In this document: in pieces, positions 10,321 to 19,133 of the stretch
Position numbering within the stretch: position 1 is the first letter of the stretch
How the letters are laid out: the number at the start of each line of letters is the position of its first letter
NCBI GenBank assembly: GCA_052387115.1
Contig: JBQTJM010000213.1
Location: forward strand, 1-35,412
DNA: 35,412 nt
Source: JACCXJ01 sp052387115
GTDB taxonomy: Bacteria; Pseudomonadota; Gammaproteobacteria; JACCXJ01
Direction: 5' to 3'
Notes under the pieces: model-generated
Told to the model about the DNA's origin: nothing
The model's database searches: none
What the model saw: the letters and a program-made list of their open reading frames with translations, nothing else
Program-made: the position numbers and the translations under genes

Positions 10321-11253
10321 ATGTTACGCATCGTCACGCGCCGAAGCCCGCTCGCCCTGCGGCAGGCAGAGATCGTCCGGGCCGAGCTCATGCGCCACCA
10401 CGCCGGGCTCGGCGTCGAGCTGATCCCGGTATGGACCGAGGCGGATCGCCGGCTGGATACCCCGCTCGCGCGCCTCGGGGGCAAGGGGCTGTTCGTCAAG
10501 GAGCTGGAGAATTTCCTCCTGGAAAGGCGCGCTGACCTCGCGGTGCACTCCTTGAAAGACGTCACCGTCGAGATGCCGGACGGGCTTTTCGTGCCGGCCG
10601 TTCTCGCCCGTGAAGACCCGCACGATGCCTTCGTCTCGGAGCGCTATGCGAGCCTCGACGCCCTGCCGCACCGGGCCCGCGTGGGCACCTCCAGCCTGCG
10701 GCGGCGCGCCCAGCTCTGTGCTCGCCGTCCCGACCTCGAGGTCCTGGAGGTGCGCGGCAACGTCGGCACCCGCCTGGCGCGCCTCGAGCGCGGCGACTTC
10801 GACGCCATCCTCCTGGCCGTCGCCGGGCTCAAGCGTCTCGATCTCTCGGCCCGCATCACCGCGGCCATGGACCCCGAGATCCTGTTGCCCGCCATCGGCC
10901 AGGGGGCGCTCGCGGTCCAGTGCCGCACCGGGGACGCGCACGTGCTCGACCTCGTCAATCCCCTCGACGACCCCGATACCCATGCCTGCACCGATGCGGA
11001 GCGAACCTTCAACCGCCGCCTGGGCGGGGACTGCCACGTGCCCATCGCGGGCTATGCGGAGTTGCACGGGGCGGAGCTGTGCCTGCGCGGGCTCGTGGCC
11101 CGACCGGATGGCCGCGAGGTGATCCGAGGCAGCGTGCGCGGCCCCAGGACTGAAGGGCAGTCACTCGGCATCGCTCTGGCCGAAGCGCTGATCGGGAGGG
11201 GTGCCGCTACCCTCCTCGCCGCGCTCGGCGTGGTCGTCCACGATGCGGGCTAA
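10321..11253 (+). CDS. hemC: Hydroxymethylbilane synthase (porphobilinogen deaminase)
   Basis: HemC joins four porphobilinogen molecules into hydroxymethylbilane. It is a cytosolic enzyme of heme, siroheme and cobalamin synthesis. The protein starts LRIVTRRSPLALRQAE and has the active-site Asp in VHSLKDV, the GTSSLRRRAQL substrate loop, and LRGGDC-like RLGGDCHVP, in which Cys238 anchors the dipyrromethane cofactor. The length of 310 residues is normal. A GTG at 10309 is an alternative start adding four residues. The end overlaps hemD by 11 bases, so hemCDXY is probably one operon. No promoter could be called in the short gap before it. Confidence 0.96.
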   Translation: MLRIVTRRSPLALRQAEIVRAELMRHHAGLGVELIPVWTEADRRLDTPLARLGGKGLFVKELENFLLERRADLAVHSLKDVTVEMPDGLFVPAVLAREDPHDAFVSERYASLDALPHRARVGTSSLRRRAQLCARRPDLEVLEVRGNVGTRLARLERGDFDAILLAVAGLKRLDLSARITAAMDPEILLPAIGQGALAVQCRTGDAHVLDLVNPLDDPDTHACTDAERTFNRRLGGDCHVPIAGYAELHGAELCLRGLVARPDGREVIRGSVRGPRTEGQSLGIALAEALIGRGAATLLAALGVVVHDAG

Positions 11254-12088
11254 TGCCGGAGGTCCTCTGCAGGGGCTCGGGGTTCTGGTGACTCGACCCG
11301 CCCACCAGGCCCAGGGGCTTCAACGGCTTATAGAAACGGCCGGGGGCCGTGCGTTCCTGTTTCCCCTGCTCGAAATCAAACCCTTAGACGATCCGAGCCG
11401 GGCGCTGCCCTGGATCCGGGACCTCGCCCGTTACGATATCGCCGTGTTTGTAAGCGCCAACGCAGTGGAGCACGGCCTGGGGTTGATATACGCGCACGGC
11501 GGGAGACTCGGGTCGATCGAGGTCATCGCGGTGGGCAGGGCGACCGCCCGGCACCTGGAAGAGCGGGGCATCACGCGCGCCGCTGTCCCGAGCGTTGCCA
11601 GCAGCGAAGGCGTGCTGCGCCTCGATACACTCGGGGCAGACCGGATCGCCGGGAAACGCGTCCTCATCTTTCGCGGGACCGGAGGCCGAGAGCTCCTGGC
11701 CGAGGGCCTGCGCCGCCGCGGGGCGATGGTGGACTATGCCGAGGTCTACGAGCGCGCCGCGACGGGGGTCGATCCCAAGCCCTTGCTTGGCCTCTGGGAT
11801 CGGGGTGAAATAGGCGCCGTGATCGTGACCAGCGCCGCGGCCCTGGAGCATCTCCTGTCGATGGGCGCCGGGATCGGGCGCGAGCGCCTGTTCGATGTGA
11901 CGCTCGTGGTCCTGAGCGAACGGCTCGCTGCCCGCGCCCGGCAGCTCGGCTTCCGTCGCCCGCCGCTCGTGGCGACCGAGACCGGCGACGCGGGCCTGTT
12001 CTCGACATTGACGGCGTGGCGCACCCAGCAAGAGCCCTTGGACCTCAATATCAAATTCGTGGGGGCCGCCGGAATAGAGGACCGATGA
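11243..12088 (+). CDS. hemD: Uroporphyrinogen-III synthase
   Basis: HemD closes and inverts ring D of hydroxymethylbilane to give uroporphyrinogen III. The family is poorly conserved, but LGVLVTRPAHQAQGL, VFVSANAVEHGL, VGRATARHLEERG, RGTGGRELLAEGLRRRGA and VIVTSAAALEHL all fit its two alternating domains. The start at 11243 gives 281 residues and overlaps the end of hemC; an upstream ATG at 11201 is in frame but lies deeper in hemC. The stop overlaps the hemX start (ATGA). Confidence 0.92.
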   Translation: MRANAGGPLQGLGVLVTRPAHQAQGLQRLIETAGGRAFLFPLLEIKPLDDPSRALPWIRDLARYDIAVFVSANAVEHGLGLIYAHGGRLGSIEVIAVGRATARHLEERGITRAAVPSVASSEGVLRLDTLGADRIAGKRVLIFRGTGGRELLAEGLRRRGAMVDYAEVYERAATGVDPKPLLGLWDRGEIGAVIVTSAAALEHLLSMGAGIGRERLFDVTLVVLSERLAARARQLGFRRPPLVATETGDAGLFSTLTAWRTQQEPLDLNIKFVGAAGIEDR

Positions 12089-13503
12089 ACGACGAATACC
12101 TGACGAGCGCCAAACCCAAAGGCGAGCCTGCCGAACCGCCGCCTCGACCCCTGTCGGCAGACGCCGATGTGCCCCCGCAGGATCGAGGTGAACCCCCAGG
12201 ACCGGCACCGGTTTCTACCGGCACGTCCGCGGAGCCCCTGCGCGGTGTGACGGCCGCCCCGGACGAGGCGACCCTGACGCCATCCGCGCGTCCGCGATGG
12301 CGGGCGTGGGTGTTGCCCGTGCTCTTCGTCCTGGCCTTGGTCACGGCCTTCGCGTGGCGGCTTTTGGTCCTCTCGCAGACCAGCGCCGGGACCCAGAACC
12401 GCATTGCCGAGATCGGGTCGCAACTGGACGGCCTGCGTCAAGAAATGGAGGCGCACGCCAAGACCGAGGCCGAGCAGCTCGCGCGCTTGCAGGGCACGAC
12501 GGAGGCCCAGCAGCGCCTCCAGGAGGCGCATGGCGTATCCATCGAGAAGCTGGCCTTGTTGGCTGCACAGGACAGTGAAGACCTGATCTTCGCCGAGGTC
12601 GCCTACCTCCTCGGGATCGCCCAACAACGCCTGAGCTTCGAACGCGATGTCCCGACCGCCATCCGGGCCATGGAGGCGGCCGATCAGCGCCTCTTGAACC
12701 TCATCCGGCCGGACCTCGAAACGGTGCGGGCGGTGCTCATGGCGGACATCAATGACCTGCGTGCCGTCCCCGTCGTCGATACCACCGGCCCGGCTCTGTA
12801 TCTCGCCGATGTCCTGAAGCGCATCGATTCCCTGCCCTTCCAAGGGGGCCTATCCCGCGCATCCGCCGAGGGCGCGGGCGAGCGCGCCGAGGCGGTGCGG
12901 AGGCCCCGGCCGCCCGTCCAGTCCTTAGGCGAGGCCGCCGAGCGCGTGTGGAACGATCTGGTAGGGCTCGTATCCATCAAGACGCTGGGGGCCGAGGACG
13001 CGCGCATCTTCGATCCCAACTTCCGCGAGCTCATCGAGCAGCAGCTCGAGCTCGAGATCAGCAACGCTCGCTTGGAGCTGTCGCGCCGCGACGGGGCCGC
13101 ATTCAAGGCGACGTTGGGGGTCCTGGCCGGGCTTTTCGGGCGCCACTACGATGGCGCGGATCCGGCCGTCGCGAGCATCCAGAAGCGGCTCGCGGAGATG
13201 CAGGCCCTGGAGCTGTCCCCGCCGATCCCCGATGTCGCCAGGTCGATCAAGGGGCTGCGCGAGTACGTACTGGCCAGGCGCAAGCTCGGAACACCCGAGA
13301 CCCCGGCCCAGGACGACAACGCGGCCACCCCCGATGCCGCCGGAACGGTCCCCGTACCCGCGATCGGCACGGCGCCCGAGGCCCCGATTGAGGCGGCCCC
13401 GGATACCGTCACCGCGCCGGCCGACACCCCGGCGGCCCCGCCCTCACCCGCTCCCACCGACGAGCCCGAGGACACCGCAGAGACCCCCGAGGCGGCGCCG
13501 TGA
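12085..13503 (+). CDS. hemX: HemX-type membrane protein of the hem operon
   Basis: The 472 residues comprise a Pro-rich cytosolic N-terminus, one membrane helix (about 72-96, WRAWVLPVLFVLALV), a coiled coil (about 100-165) and an alpha-helical periplasmic domain with the EVAYLLGIAQQRL and ADQRLLNL segments of the HemX family. The tail, from about 410, is a low-complexity Ala/Pro/Thr run that other HemX proteins often lack or have shorter. Its biochemical role is not settled; it was once described as a uroporphyrinogen methyltransferase, but it lacks the SAM motifs of that enzyme. The gene overlaps hemD and hemY by four bases each. Confidence 0.9.
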   Translation: MNDEYLTSAKPKGEPAEPPPRPLSADADVPPQDRGEPPGPAPVSTGTSAEPLRGVTAAPDEATLTPSARPRWRAWVLPVLFVLALVTAFAWRLLVLSQTSAGTQNRIAEIGSQLDGLRQEMEAHAKTEAEQLARLQGTTEAQQRLQEAHGVSIEKLALLAAQDSEDLIFAEVAYLLGIAQQRLSFERDVPTAIRAMEAADQRLLNLIRPDLETVRAVLMADINDLRAVPVVDTTGPALYLADVLKRIDSLPFQGGLSRASAEGAGERAEAVRRPRPPVQSLGEAAERVWNDLVGLVSIKTLGAEDARIFDPNFRELIEQQLELEISNARLELSRRDGAAFKATLGVLAGLFGRHYDGADPAVASIQKRLAEMQALELSPPIPDVARSIKGLREYVLARRKLGTPETPAQDDNAATPDAAGTVPVPAIGTAPEAPIEAAPDTVTAPADTPAAPPSPAPTDEPEDTAETPEAAP

Positions 13504-14714
13504 GACTGCGATTCCTGGTCGTCTTCGCGATCCTGGGCGCGGTGCTCCTCGCCTGGCTCTTCGCTCGGGACCATGGCCTTCTGGCCATCGCCTATCAAGG
13601 CCGTCTGATCGAAACGAGCGTCAACGTCGCGCTGGTAGTGCTCTGCGTCACGGCGCTCCTCTGCTACGGCGCCGCACGTCTTGTGGCCCACCTCTGGTCC
13701 CTGCAGCGACGGTGGCATGGATGGGCACACGCACAGAAAACCGGAAGGGCCCGGCAGGACCTGGTGGCCGGCGCCATCGCCCTCTGCGAGGGCCATTGGC
13801 GCCAGGCCGAAGAGGCCCTGTACCGCAGCGCCGACATCAGCGAGGCGCCCTTCCTGCACTACCTCGCCGCGGCCCGCGCGGCCCAGGCCCAGAGCGCCCA
13901 TGAGCGCCGCGATCACTATCTCGATCTGGCTCGCGAAACGACGCCGAAGGCGGATCTCGCCGTGGCCCTGACCTCCGCCGAGTTGCACCTAGAGCACGGC
14001 GAGATCGCACAGGCGCGAGACGTGCTGCAGCGCTTGCGCTCCCTGCACCCGGCCCACCCCGAGGTGTTGCGCGCCGCGCTACGCTTCCACGTCGAACGGG
14101 GGGAATGGTCCGAGGTCCTGGGCCTTCTGCCCGCGCTCGGCAAGCGCAAGGCGCTGGCGGCCGAGGAGGTATCGGCGCGTCAGGTGGAGGCCCATGCCGG
14201 TCTGCTCAGGGCAGCCCAGGACCCCGAGTCGCTGGAAAAGGCCTGGGCACAGGTCCCGACCCCGCTACGCAAACGGCCGCCGGTCTTGTACGCCTACGCC
14301 TCGCAGCTGGAACGCTACGGTGCCGGATCGCGGGTCGTACCCCTCATTCACAGGACCCTGAAGTCGGACTGGGACAGTGCGCTCTGCGCCTGTTACGGGA
14401 CCATCGATGGCGGGGACACCGCCGCCCAGATCCGGGAGGCCGAGACCTGGCTCGCGGCGCACGGCGATGATCCGAGCCTCTTGCTCTCACTCGGGCGACT
14501 CTGCTACAGGAGCGGCCTATGGGGGAAGGCTTGCTACTACTTCGAGGCCAGCATCGCGCGCCAGCCCTACCCCGAGGCCTATTGGCTGCTCGCCGAAACC
14601 CTGGATCACATCGGCGACCCGGATCGCGCCGCCGAGAGCCGCCGCCAGGGGCTCGACCTCGCGACCCGTCTCCGGGAGGCGCAGGCACCCGCGGGACGCC
14701 GGTCACCAGGGTAA
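13500..14714 (+). CDS. hemY: HemY-type TPR membrane protein of the hem operon
   Basis: The start is a GTG overlapping the hemX stop. Of 404 residues, the first 70 hold two membrane helices (FLVVFAILGAVLLAWLF and VALVVLCVTALLCYGAARL), and the rest is a helical TPR-like region (for example HYLAAARAAQAQSAHERRD, LLLSLGRLCYRSGLWGKA, YFEASIARQPYPEAYWLLA). This fits the proteobacterial HemY protein, which is unrelated to the Bacillus protoporphyrinogen oxidase of the same name. Its function in heme synthesis is unproven; it may scaffold the pathway enzymes. Confidence 0.92.
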   Translation: MRLRFLVVFAILGAVLLAWLFARDHGLLAIAYQGRLIETSVNVALVVLCVTALLCYGAARLVAHLWSLQRRWHGWAHAQKTGRARQDLVAGAIALCEGHWRQAEEALYRSADISEAPFLHYLAAARAAQAQSAHERRDHYLDLARETTPKADLAVALTSAELHLEHGEIAQARDVLQRLRSLHPAHPEVLRAALRFHVERGEWSEVLGLLPALGKRKALAAEEVSARQVEAHAGLLRAAQDPESLEKAWAQVPTPLRKRPPVLYAYASQLERYGAGSRVVPLIHRTLKSDWDSALCACYGTIDGGDTAAQIREAETWLAAHGDDPSLLLSLGRLCYRSGLWGKACYYFEASIARQPYPEAYWLLAETLDHIGDPDRAAESRRQGLDLATRLREAQAPAGRRSPG

Positions 14715-14774
14715 CGGGCGGGACGATGCCCGGATTCGGGCCAGACAGCCAAAGGGTGGGCAAGCCGGCACGGC

Positions 14775-15845
14775 ATGGGATCGGCCGTGTTCCTTAGCGG
14801 GCTCGGGACGGCGGCGCCGCCGCAGCGCTACAGCCAGGCCCAGTGCTGGGAGGCGTTCCGGGCCTGTGAGCATTACCGCCGCCTGGGCCGCCGGGCGCAG
14901 GTCCTGGTCGAGCAGGTGCTGTTGGGCGACAACGGGATCGCGGGGCGCCATCTGGTCCCGGACGAGCTCCACGAGGTGTTCGTCATCAACCCCGACACCT
15001 TGCACCGGCGCTTCGCCGAGCATGCCCCCAGGCTCGCCACCGAAGCCGCTGTGCGTGCGCTCGACGATGCCGGCCTGACGGCGGGACAGGTGGATGCGGT
15101 GATCGCGAGCACCTGCACCGGCTACCTGTGTCCCGGCATCACGAGCTATCTGATCGAGGGTCTGGGTCTCCGCCCCGAGGTGCTGGCCTTCGACCTCGTG
15201 GGGCAAGGCTGCGCGGCGGCCCTCCCCAACTGGTCCATCGCCGAGGCCTTGGTATCGGCAGGGCGCGCCCGGCAGGTGCTGTCCGTGTGTGTCGAGGTCT
15301 CCAGCGCGGCGATGTACGTCGATGACGACCCGGGCGTGCTCATCAGCGGCTGTCTCTTCGGCGATGGTGCCGGCGCGGCGCTGCTTTCGGCGCGGCCTCC
15401 CGTTGGCCGCCGGCGCATCGCATGGCAGAGGGGCGGCTCCATAACCGATCCGGGCCGCCGCGACCTCCTGCGCTTCGAGCAGCGCGGCGGCATGCTGCGA
15501 AATATCCTGACCCGTGCCGTGCCGGAGCTCGCGGCCCGCTATGCGGACGAGGTGCTCGGGCGGGTGCTGACGACGGAGGAGGTGGCTCGCGAGGAGATCG
15601 GCGTCTGGATATGGCATGCCGGCGGGCGCGATGTCCTCTCTGCGCTGCAGGCGCGGCTGGGGCTCTCGGAGGAACACCTGAAATACAGCCGCGCGATACT
15701 TTGCGAGTACGGCAACCTCAGCAGCGCCTTCGTGTACTTCGTCCTCGAAGCGGCGCTCCGGGACCCAGCCCCGGGCGGTCTCTGGTGGATGTCGTCCTTC
15801 GGCGCCGGCTTCAGTTGCCACGGCGCCCTATTGCGGGTGGATTGA
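14775..15845 (+). CDS. Type III polyketide synthase (chalcone/stilbene synthase family)
   Basis: Enzymes of this family condense acyl-CoA starters with malonyl-CoA to give pyrones, resorcinols or phloroglucinols. All three catalytic residues are visible: Cys146 in VGQGCAAALPN, His281 in WIWHAGGRD and Asn314 in EYGNLSSAF. The closing GAGFSCHGALL is also standard, and 356 residues is a normal length. The start at 14775 has no strong ribosome-binding site; it follows hemY after 60 bases. No partner methyltransferase, oxidoreductase or transporter gene lies next to it, so the product cannot be inferred. The next 325 bases hold no recognised gene. Confidence 0.92.
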   Translation: MGSAVFLSGLGTAAPPQRYSQAQCWEAFRACEHYRRLGRRAQVLVEQVLLGDNGIAGRHLVPDELHEVFVINPDTLHRRFAEHAPRLATEAAVRALDDAGLTAGQVDAVIASTCTGYLCPGITSYLIEGLGLRPEVLAFDLVGQGCAAALPNWSIAEALVSAGRARQVLSVCVEVSSAAMYVDDDPGVLISGCLFGDGAGAALLSARPPVGRRRIAWQRGGSITDPGRRDLLRFEQRGGMLRNILTRAVPELAARYADEVLGRVLTTEEVAREEIGVWIWHAGGRDVLSALQARLGLSEEHLKYSRAILCEYGNLSSAFVYFVLEAALRDPAPGGLWWMSSFGAGFSCHGALLRVD

Positions 15846-16170
15846 GCGTTTGTGAAAAAACCTGCTGCGCCCGGGATCTGGCGCTTTACCGGAAACCCAT
15901 CACCGCTTGTCTCCGGATCGCCGTGGTGGGATACTTCAGGCGCCTCGACACAACCATGCGCTTGCAGCCGAAGCCGTGGATCGCCGCCGCTTTTCCAAGC
16001 CCTCTTGTCCGGCGTGGCTGACCGAGAGCTTCATTGACACCGTTAAGGCCATCTTCAGCAAGGAACGGAACTAAGACGTCCAATCAGGTGCCCCAGCCGA
16101 CGCACTCGCGCTGCGCGCTCGTGCGCGGTTCAGCCTCCCACAGAGCCATTAGCCTCGTCCGTTCGCAACC
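15846..16170. other. Gene-free stretch with a possible unidentified coding relic
   Basis: This region contains no gene I can support. One plus-strand frame ends with SCPAWLTESFIDTVKAIFSKERN and a TAA at about 16071-16073, which reads like the end of a protein but has no start or recognisable family. Short antisense frames overlap it. It may be the remains of a gene once linked to the polyketide synthase, or simply spacer. Confidence 0.35.
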
Positions 16171-17046
16171 ATGCTGGCCCGCTGCCCAGACTGTGCCACG
16201 GTGTTCCGAGTTGCGCCCGCCGACCTCAGGGCCGCGCGCGGGCTGGTACGCTGCGGTGTCTGTTTCGGGGTCTTCGACGCCGTCGAAGCGCTCGAAGACC
16301 CCGCCCATTCCATCCACCCCGCAGCGGTGGTCGAACCACTATCTGATCCGCTAGAGACCACAGGGATAGATCTCTCGGAACAGATGGACCGGAGCCCGAC
16401 CGAAGCGTTTTCGCCCGAACCCAAGAGAAATAATAATAAAATTCCGGCCACGAGGTCGGCACCGGTGCTCGGGCGAGCGGGGGCGTTGGCCGATCCGGAT
16501 ACCGGGACCGGACCCGTCACGGCACCGGCGCTCACCGCGCATGCCATGCTCCTGGCCAGCGAGCGCCCGCGCCCACGCACCCGGGCCGGGTGGGTCGCGC
16601 TCACGGTCCTGATGACGCTCGGCCTCTGCGCGCAGCTCGCCTGGTTTCGCGGCGCCGAGCTGCTCAGGGCCTACCCAGGGCTACAAGAACCCCTCGCCGC
16701 GGTGTGTGCCTTCGCCGGCTGCCGGCTACAGGGGCCGCGCGACCCCGGGGCCGTGCGCGTCATGGAGCGCGATCTGCGCGAGCACCCGCGCTACCGGGAC
16801 GCTCTGCTCGTCAATGCCATCCTGCTCAATCAGGCGGCGTTCGCCCAACCCTATCCGATCCTGGAGCTGGCCCTCTACGATACGGAAGGCGCGGTCGTGG
16901 CCGGGCGGCGCTTCGAGCCCCACGAATATCTGGACCGCGCCCTGGACGCCGACGCCCTCATGCCCGTCGGGCAGCCGCTCCATGTGGTCCTGGAACTGGT
17001 CGGCCCGAAGCGCCCCCCGGCCAGCTTCGAGCTCCGGTTTTTGTAG
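16171..17046 (+). CDS. DUF3426 zinc-ribbon membrane protein
   Basis: This 291-residue protein has an MJ0042-type zinc ribbon at its N-terminus (Cys5, Cys8, Cys28, Cys31 in RCPDCATVF and VRCGVCFGVF). A variable linker, one membrane helix (about 140-160, GWVALTVLMTLGLCAQLAWF) and a DUF3426 domain with LAAVCAFAGCRL, ALLVNAILLNQAAFAQPYPILEL and EYLDR follow. The domain order is typical. The family is widespread in proteobacteria, often next to prmA or fis, and its role is unknown. It precedes fis by 196 bases. Confidence 0.9.
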   Translation: MLARCPDCATVFRVAPADLRAARGLVRCGVCFGVFDAVEALEDPAHSIHPAAVVEPLSDPLETTGIDLSEQMDRSPTEAFSPEPKRNNNKIPATRSAPVLGRAGALADPDTGTGPVTAPALTAHAMLLASERPRPRTRAGWVALTVLMTLGLCAQLAWFRGAELLRAYPGLQEPLAAVCAFAGCRLQGPRDPGAVRVMERDLREHPRYRDALLVNAILLNQAAFAQPYPILELALYDTEGAVVAGRRFEPHEYLDRALDADALMPVGQPLHVVLELVGPKRPPASFELRFL

Positions 17047-17093
17047 CCTGGGTAAACACTTGGCGCTCGCCGGCGCAGCCCCTGTCACAAAGC

Positions 17094-17122
17094 TTTCACG
17101 GCGCCGTCATTCGGGCTATCAT
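17094..17122 (+). promoter_or_regulatory. Candidate sigma-70 promoter for fis-purH-purD
   Basis: TTTCAC (17094-17099) and TATCAT (17117-17122) are separated by exactly 17 bp in an otherwise GC-rich gap. Transcription would start near 17129, giving a leader of about 115 bases before fis. That leader holds a GGGGAG...CTCCCC hairpin at 17131-17161 extended by ACCC/GGGT. Confidence 0.45.
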
Positions 17123-17242
17123 CCGCGGCCGGGGAGTACCCTGGACCCCGCGGGTCTCCCCTCCGCCACCGCGTGGGGCGGTGGGGCTTCCGATCAAAAC
17201 CAATCCGGCCCGTGCATCGACTCCGTCCCGTGGATCGCCACC

Positions 17243-17530
17243 GTGAGTAGCACCGCGCCCGAACCGGGCGCGAACGTAGAGGCGTTGCGCGAGGAGCGCC
17301 GGCGCGTCCCGTTACGTCAGTGCGTCAAGTGCTCCCTGGATGTCTATTTCTCGGAGCTGAACGGCTTCGCGCCAGCGCCGCTCTACGATCTGGTATTGTC
17401 CGAGGTGGAGCGCGCCCTCTTCGAGGTCGCGCTGGCCCGCAGCCGCGGTAACCTCACCAAGACCGCCGAGCTCCTAGGGGTCAACCGTGGGACCTTGCGT
17501 AAGCGCTTGAAAAAGTATGGTCTCTGCTAG
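17243..17530 (+). CDS. fis: DNA-bending nucleoid protein Fis
   Basis: Fis is a small dimeric DNA-binding and bending protein that controls rRNA, recombination and growth-phase genes. The GTG at 17243 gives 95 residues, close to the 98 of the E. coli protein. The C-terminal half holds the Fis-type helix-turn-helix (70-91, GNLTKTAELLGVNRGTLRKRLKK), preceded by LYDLVLSEVERALFEVAL. The frame stays open upstream into the DUF3426 gene, but the similarity begins only in this part. It is nine bases upstream of purH. The usual partner dusB is absent. Confidence 0.93.
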   Translation: MSSTAPEPGANVEALREERRRVPLRQCVKCSLDVYFSELNGFAPAPLYDLVLSEVERALFEVALARSRGNLTKTAELLGVNRGTLRKRLKKYGLC

Positions 17531-17539
17531 CGACACCCC

Positions 17540-19129
17540 ATGGCGCCCATCCAACGCGCGCTCCTGAGCGTATCGGACAAGACCGGGCTCATCGCGCTCG
17601 GGGCTTATCTGGCGGGGCGCCACATCGAGATCCTGTCGACCGGGGGGACGGCGCGGCTGCTCCGGGACCACGGGCTGCCCGTCCTCGAGGTCGCCGACTA
17701 CACCGGTGCCCCGGAGATCCTGGGCGGGCGGGTGAAGACCCTGCACCCCAAGGTCCACGGCGGCATCCTCGGCCGACGGGGACTCGATGAGGCGCTCATG
17801 GCGACGCACGGCATCGCCCCCATCGACCTCGTGGTCGTCAACCTCTACCCCTTCGAAGCGACCGTCGCGCAACCCGGTTGCGAGCTCGCCGAGGCCATCG
17901 AGAACATCGATGTCGGCGGTCCCGCCCTGCTGCGCGCCGGCGCCAAGAATTACCGCTCGGTGACCGTGGTGGTGGAGCCCGGGGAGTACCCCCGCCTCAT
18001 CGCGGAGATGGAGGCCAACGGCGGGGAGGTATCGGAGGAGACACGCTATGAGCTGGCGCGCAAGGCCTTCGGCCATACCGCCCACTACGACGCCGCGATC
18101 GCCCGCTATCTCGGGGTGCGGGCGGGCGACACCGGGCCCGAAGACAGCGTCGCCGAAGACATCGTAAGGTTTCCGGCGCGCCTGTGCCTGGATCTCCTCA
18201 AGCGCGAAGACCTGCGCTATGGCGAGAACCCCCACCAGCAAGGGGCCTTCTATGTCGAGCCCGCGCCTCCAGCGGGGAGCGTGGGGGCGGCGCGCATGCT
18301 CCAGGGCAAGCCGCTGTCCTACAACAACATCGCCGATGCCGACGCGGCCCTCGAATGCGCCTTCGCCTTCCCGGAAACGGTGTGCGTGATCGTCAAGCAC
18401 GCCAACCCCTGTGGCGTGGCGCTCGGCGCGACCGCATTGGAGGCTTACGAGCGCGCCTATGGGGCCGATCCGACCTCCGCCTTCGGGGGCGTCATCGCCG
18501 TGAACCGGCCGCTCGACGAGGCCACGGCGGCGGCCATCCTGGAGCGCCAGTTCGTCGAGGTGGTCGCGGCCCCCGAGGTCGAGCCGGGGGCCCTCCTGAC
18601 GCTCCGTGGCAAGGGCGATGTGCGGGTCCTCGCCAGCGGATACCCCGGGCCCCCTGCGAACCGCGGTTTCGACTGCAAACGCGTCCAGGGCGGGCTCTTG
18701 GTCCAGGAACGGGACGAGGCCGGCGCCTCCCGGGATTCCTTGGAGGTCGTGACCCGGCGTGCCCCGAGCGAGGCCGAGCTCTGCGATCTCCTGTTCGCCT
18801 TCCGGGTGGTCAAATACGTCAAGTCCAACGCCATCGTCTACGCCCACGGCGGGCACACCGTGGGCATCGGGGCGGGCCAGATGAGCCGCGTCCAGAGCGC
18901 GCGGATCGGTGTCGCCAAGGCCGCCGAGGCGGGGCTCGGGATAGCGGGCTCGGTGATGGCCTCGGACGCCTTCTTCCCGTTCCGCGACGGCATCGACGCC
19001 GCCGCCGAGGTCGGGGTCTCGGCCGTCATCCAGCCGGGCGGCTCGATGCGCGACCGAGAGGTCATCGCGGCCGCCGATGAGCATGGGATGGCGATGGTCC
19101 TGACGGGGATCCGTCATTTCCGCCACTGA
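17540..19129 (+). CDS. purH: Bifunctional AICAR transformylase / IMP cyclohydrolase
   Basis: PurH carries out the last two steps of IMP synthesis. The N-terminal MGS-like cyclohydrolase domain has ALLSVSDKTGL, STGGTARLL and RVKTLHPKVHGGIL. The C-terminal transformylase domain has the LRYGENPHQQ, KHANPCGVA and SDAFFPFRDGID signatures. The 529-residue length is typical. It lies between fis and purD with very short gaps and is probably co-transcribed with both. Long frames on the opposite strand here are only shadows of its GC-rich codon use. Confidence 0.97.
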   Translation: MAPIQRALLSVSDKTGLIALGAYLAGRHIEILSTGGTARLLRDHGLPVLEVADYTGAPEILGGRVKTLHPKVHGGILGRRGLDEALMATHGIAPIDLVVVNLYPFEATVAQPGCELAEAIENIDVGGPALLRAGAKNYRSVTVVVEPGEYPRLIAEMEANGGEVSEETRYELARKAFGHTAHYDAAIARYLGVRAGDTGPEDSVAEDIVRFPARLCLDLLKREDLRYGENPHQQGAFYVEPAPPAGSVGAARMLQGKPLSYNNIADADAALECAFAFPETVCVIVKHANPCGVALGATALEAYERAYGADPTSAFGGVIAVNRPLDEATAAAILERQFVEVVAAPEVEPGALLTLRGKGDVRVLASGYPGPPANRGFDCKRVQGGLLVQERDEAGASRDSLEVVTRRAPSEAELCDLLFAFRVVKYVKSNAIVYAHGGHTVGIGAGQMSRVQSARIGVAKAAEAGLGIAGSVMASDAFFPFRDGIDAAAEVGVSAVIQPGGSMRDREVIAAADEHGMAMVLTGIRHFRH

Positions 19130-19133
19130 GCTT

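Noticed and set aside
15852..16083. Small genes between the polyketide synthase and the DUF3426 gene
   Set aside because: Overlapping short frames on both strands, no ribosome-binding sites and no recognised families; only noted as a possible relic.
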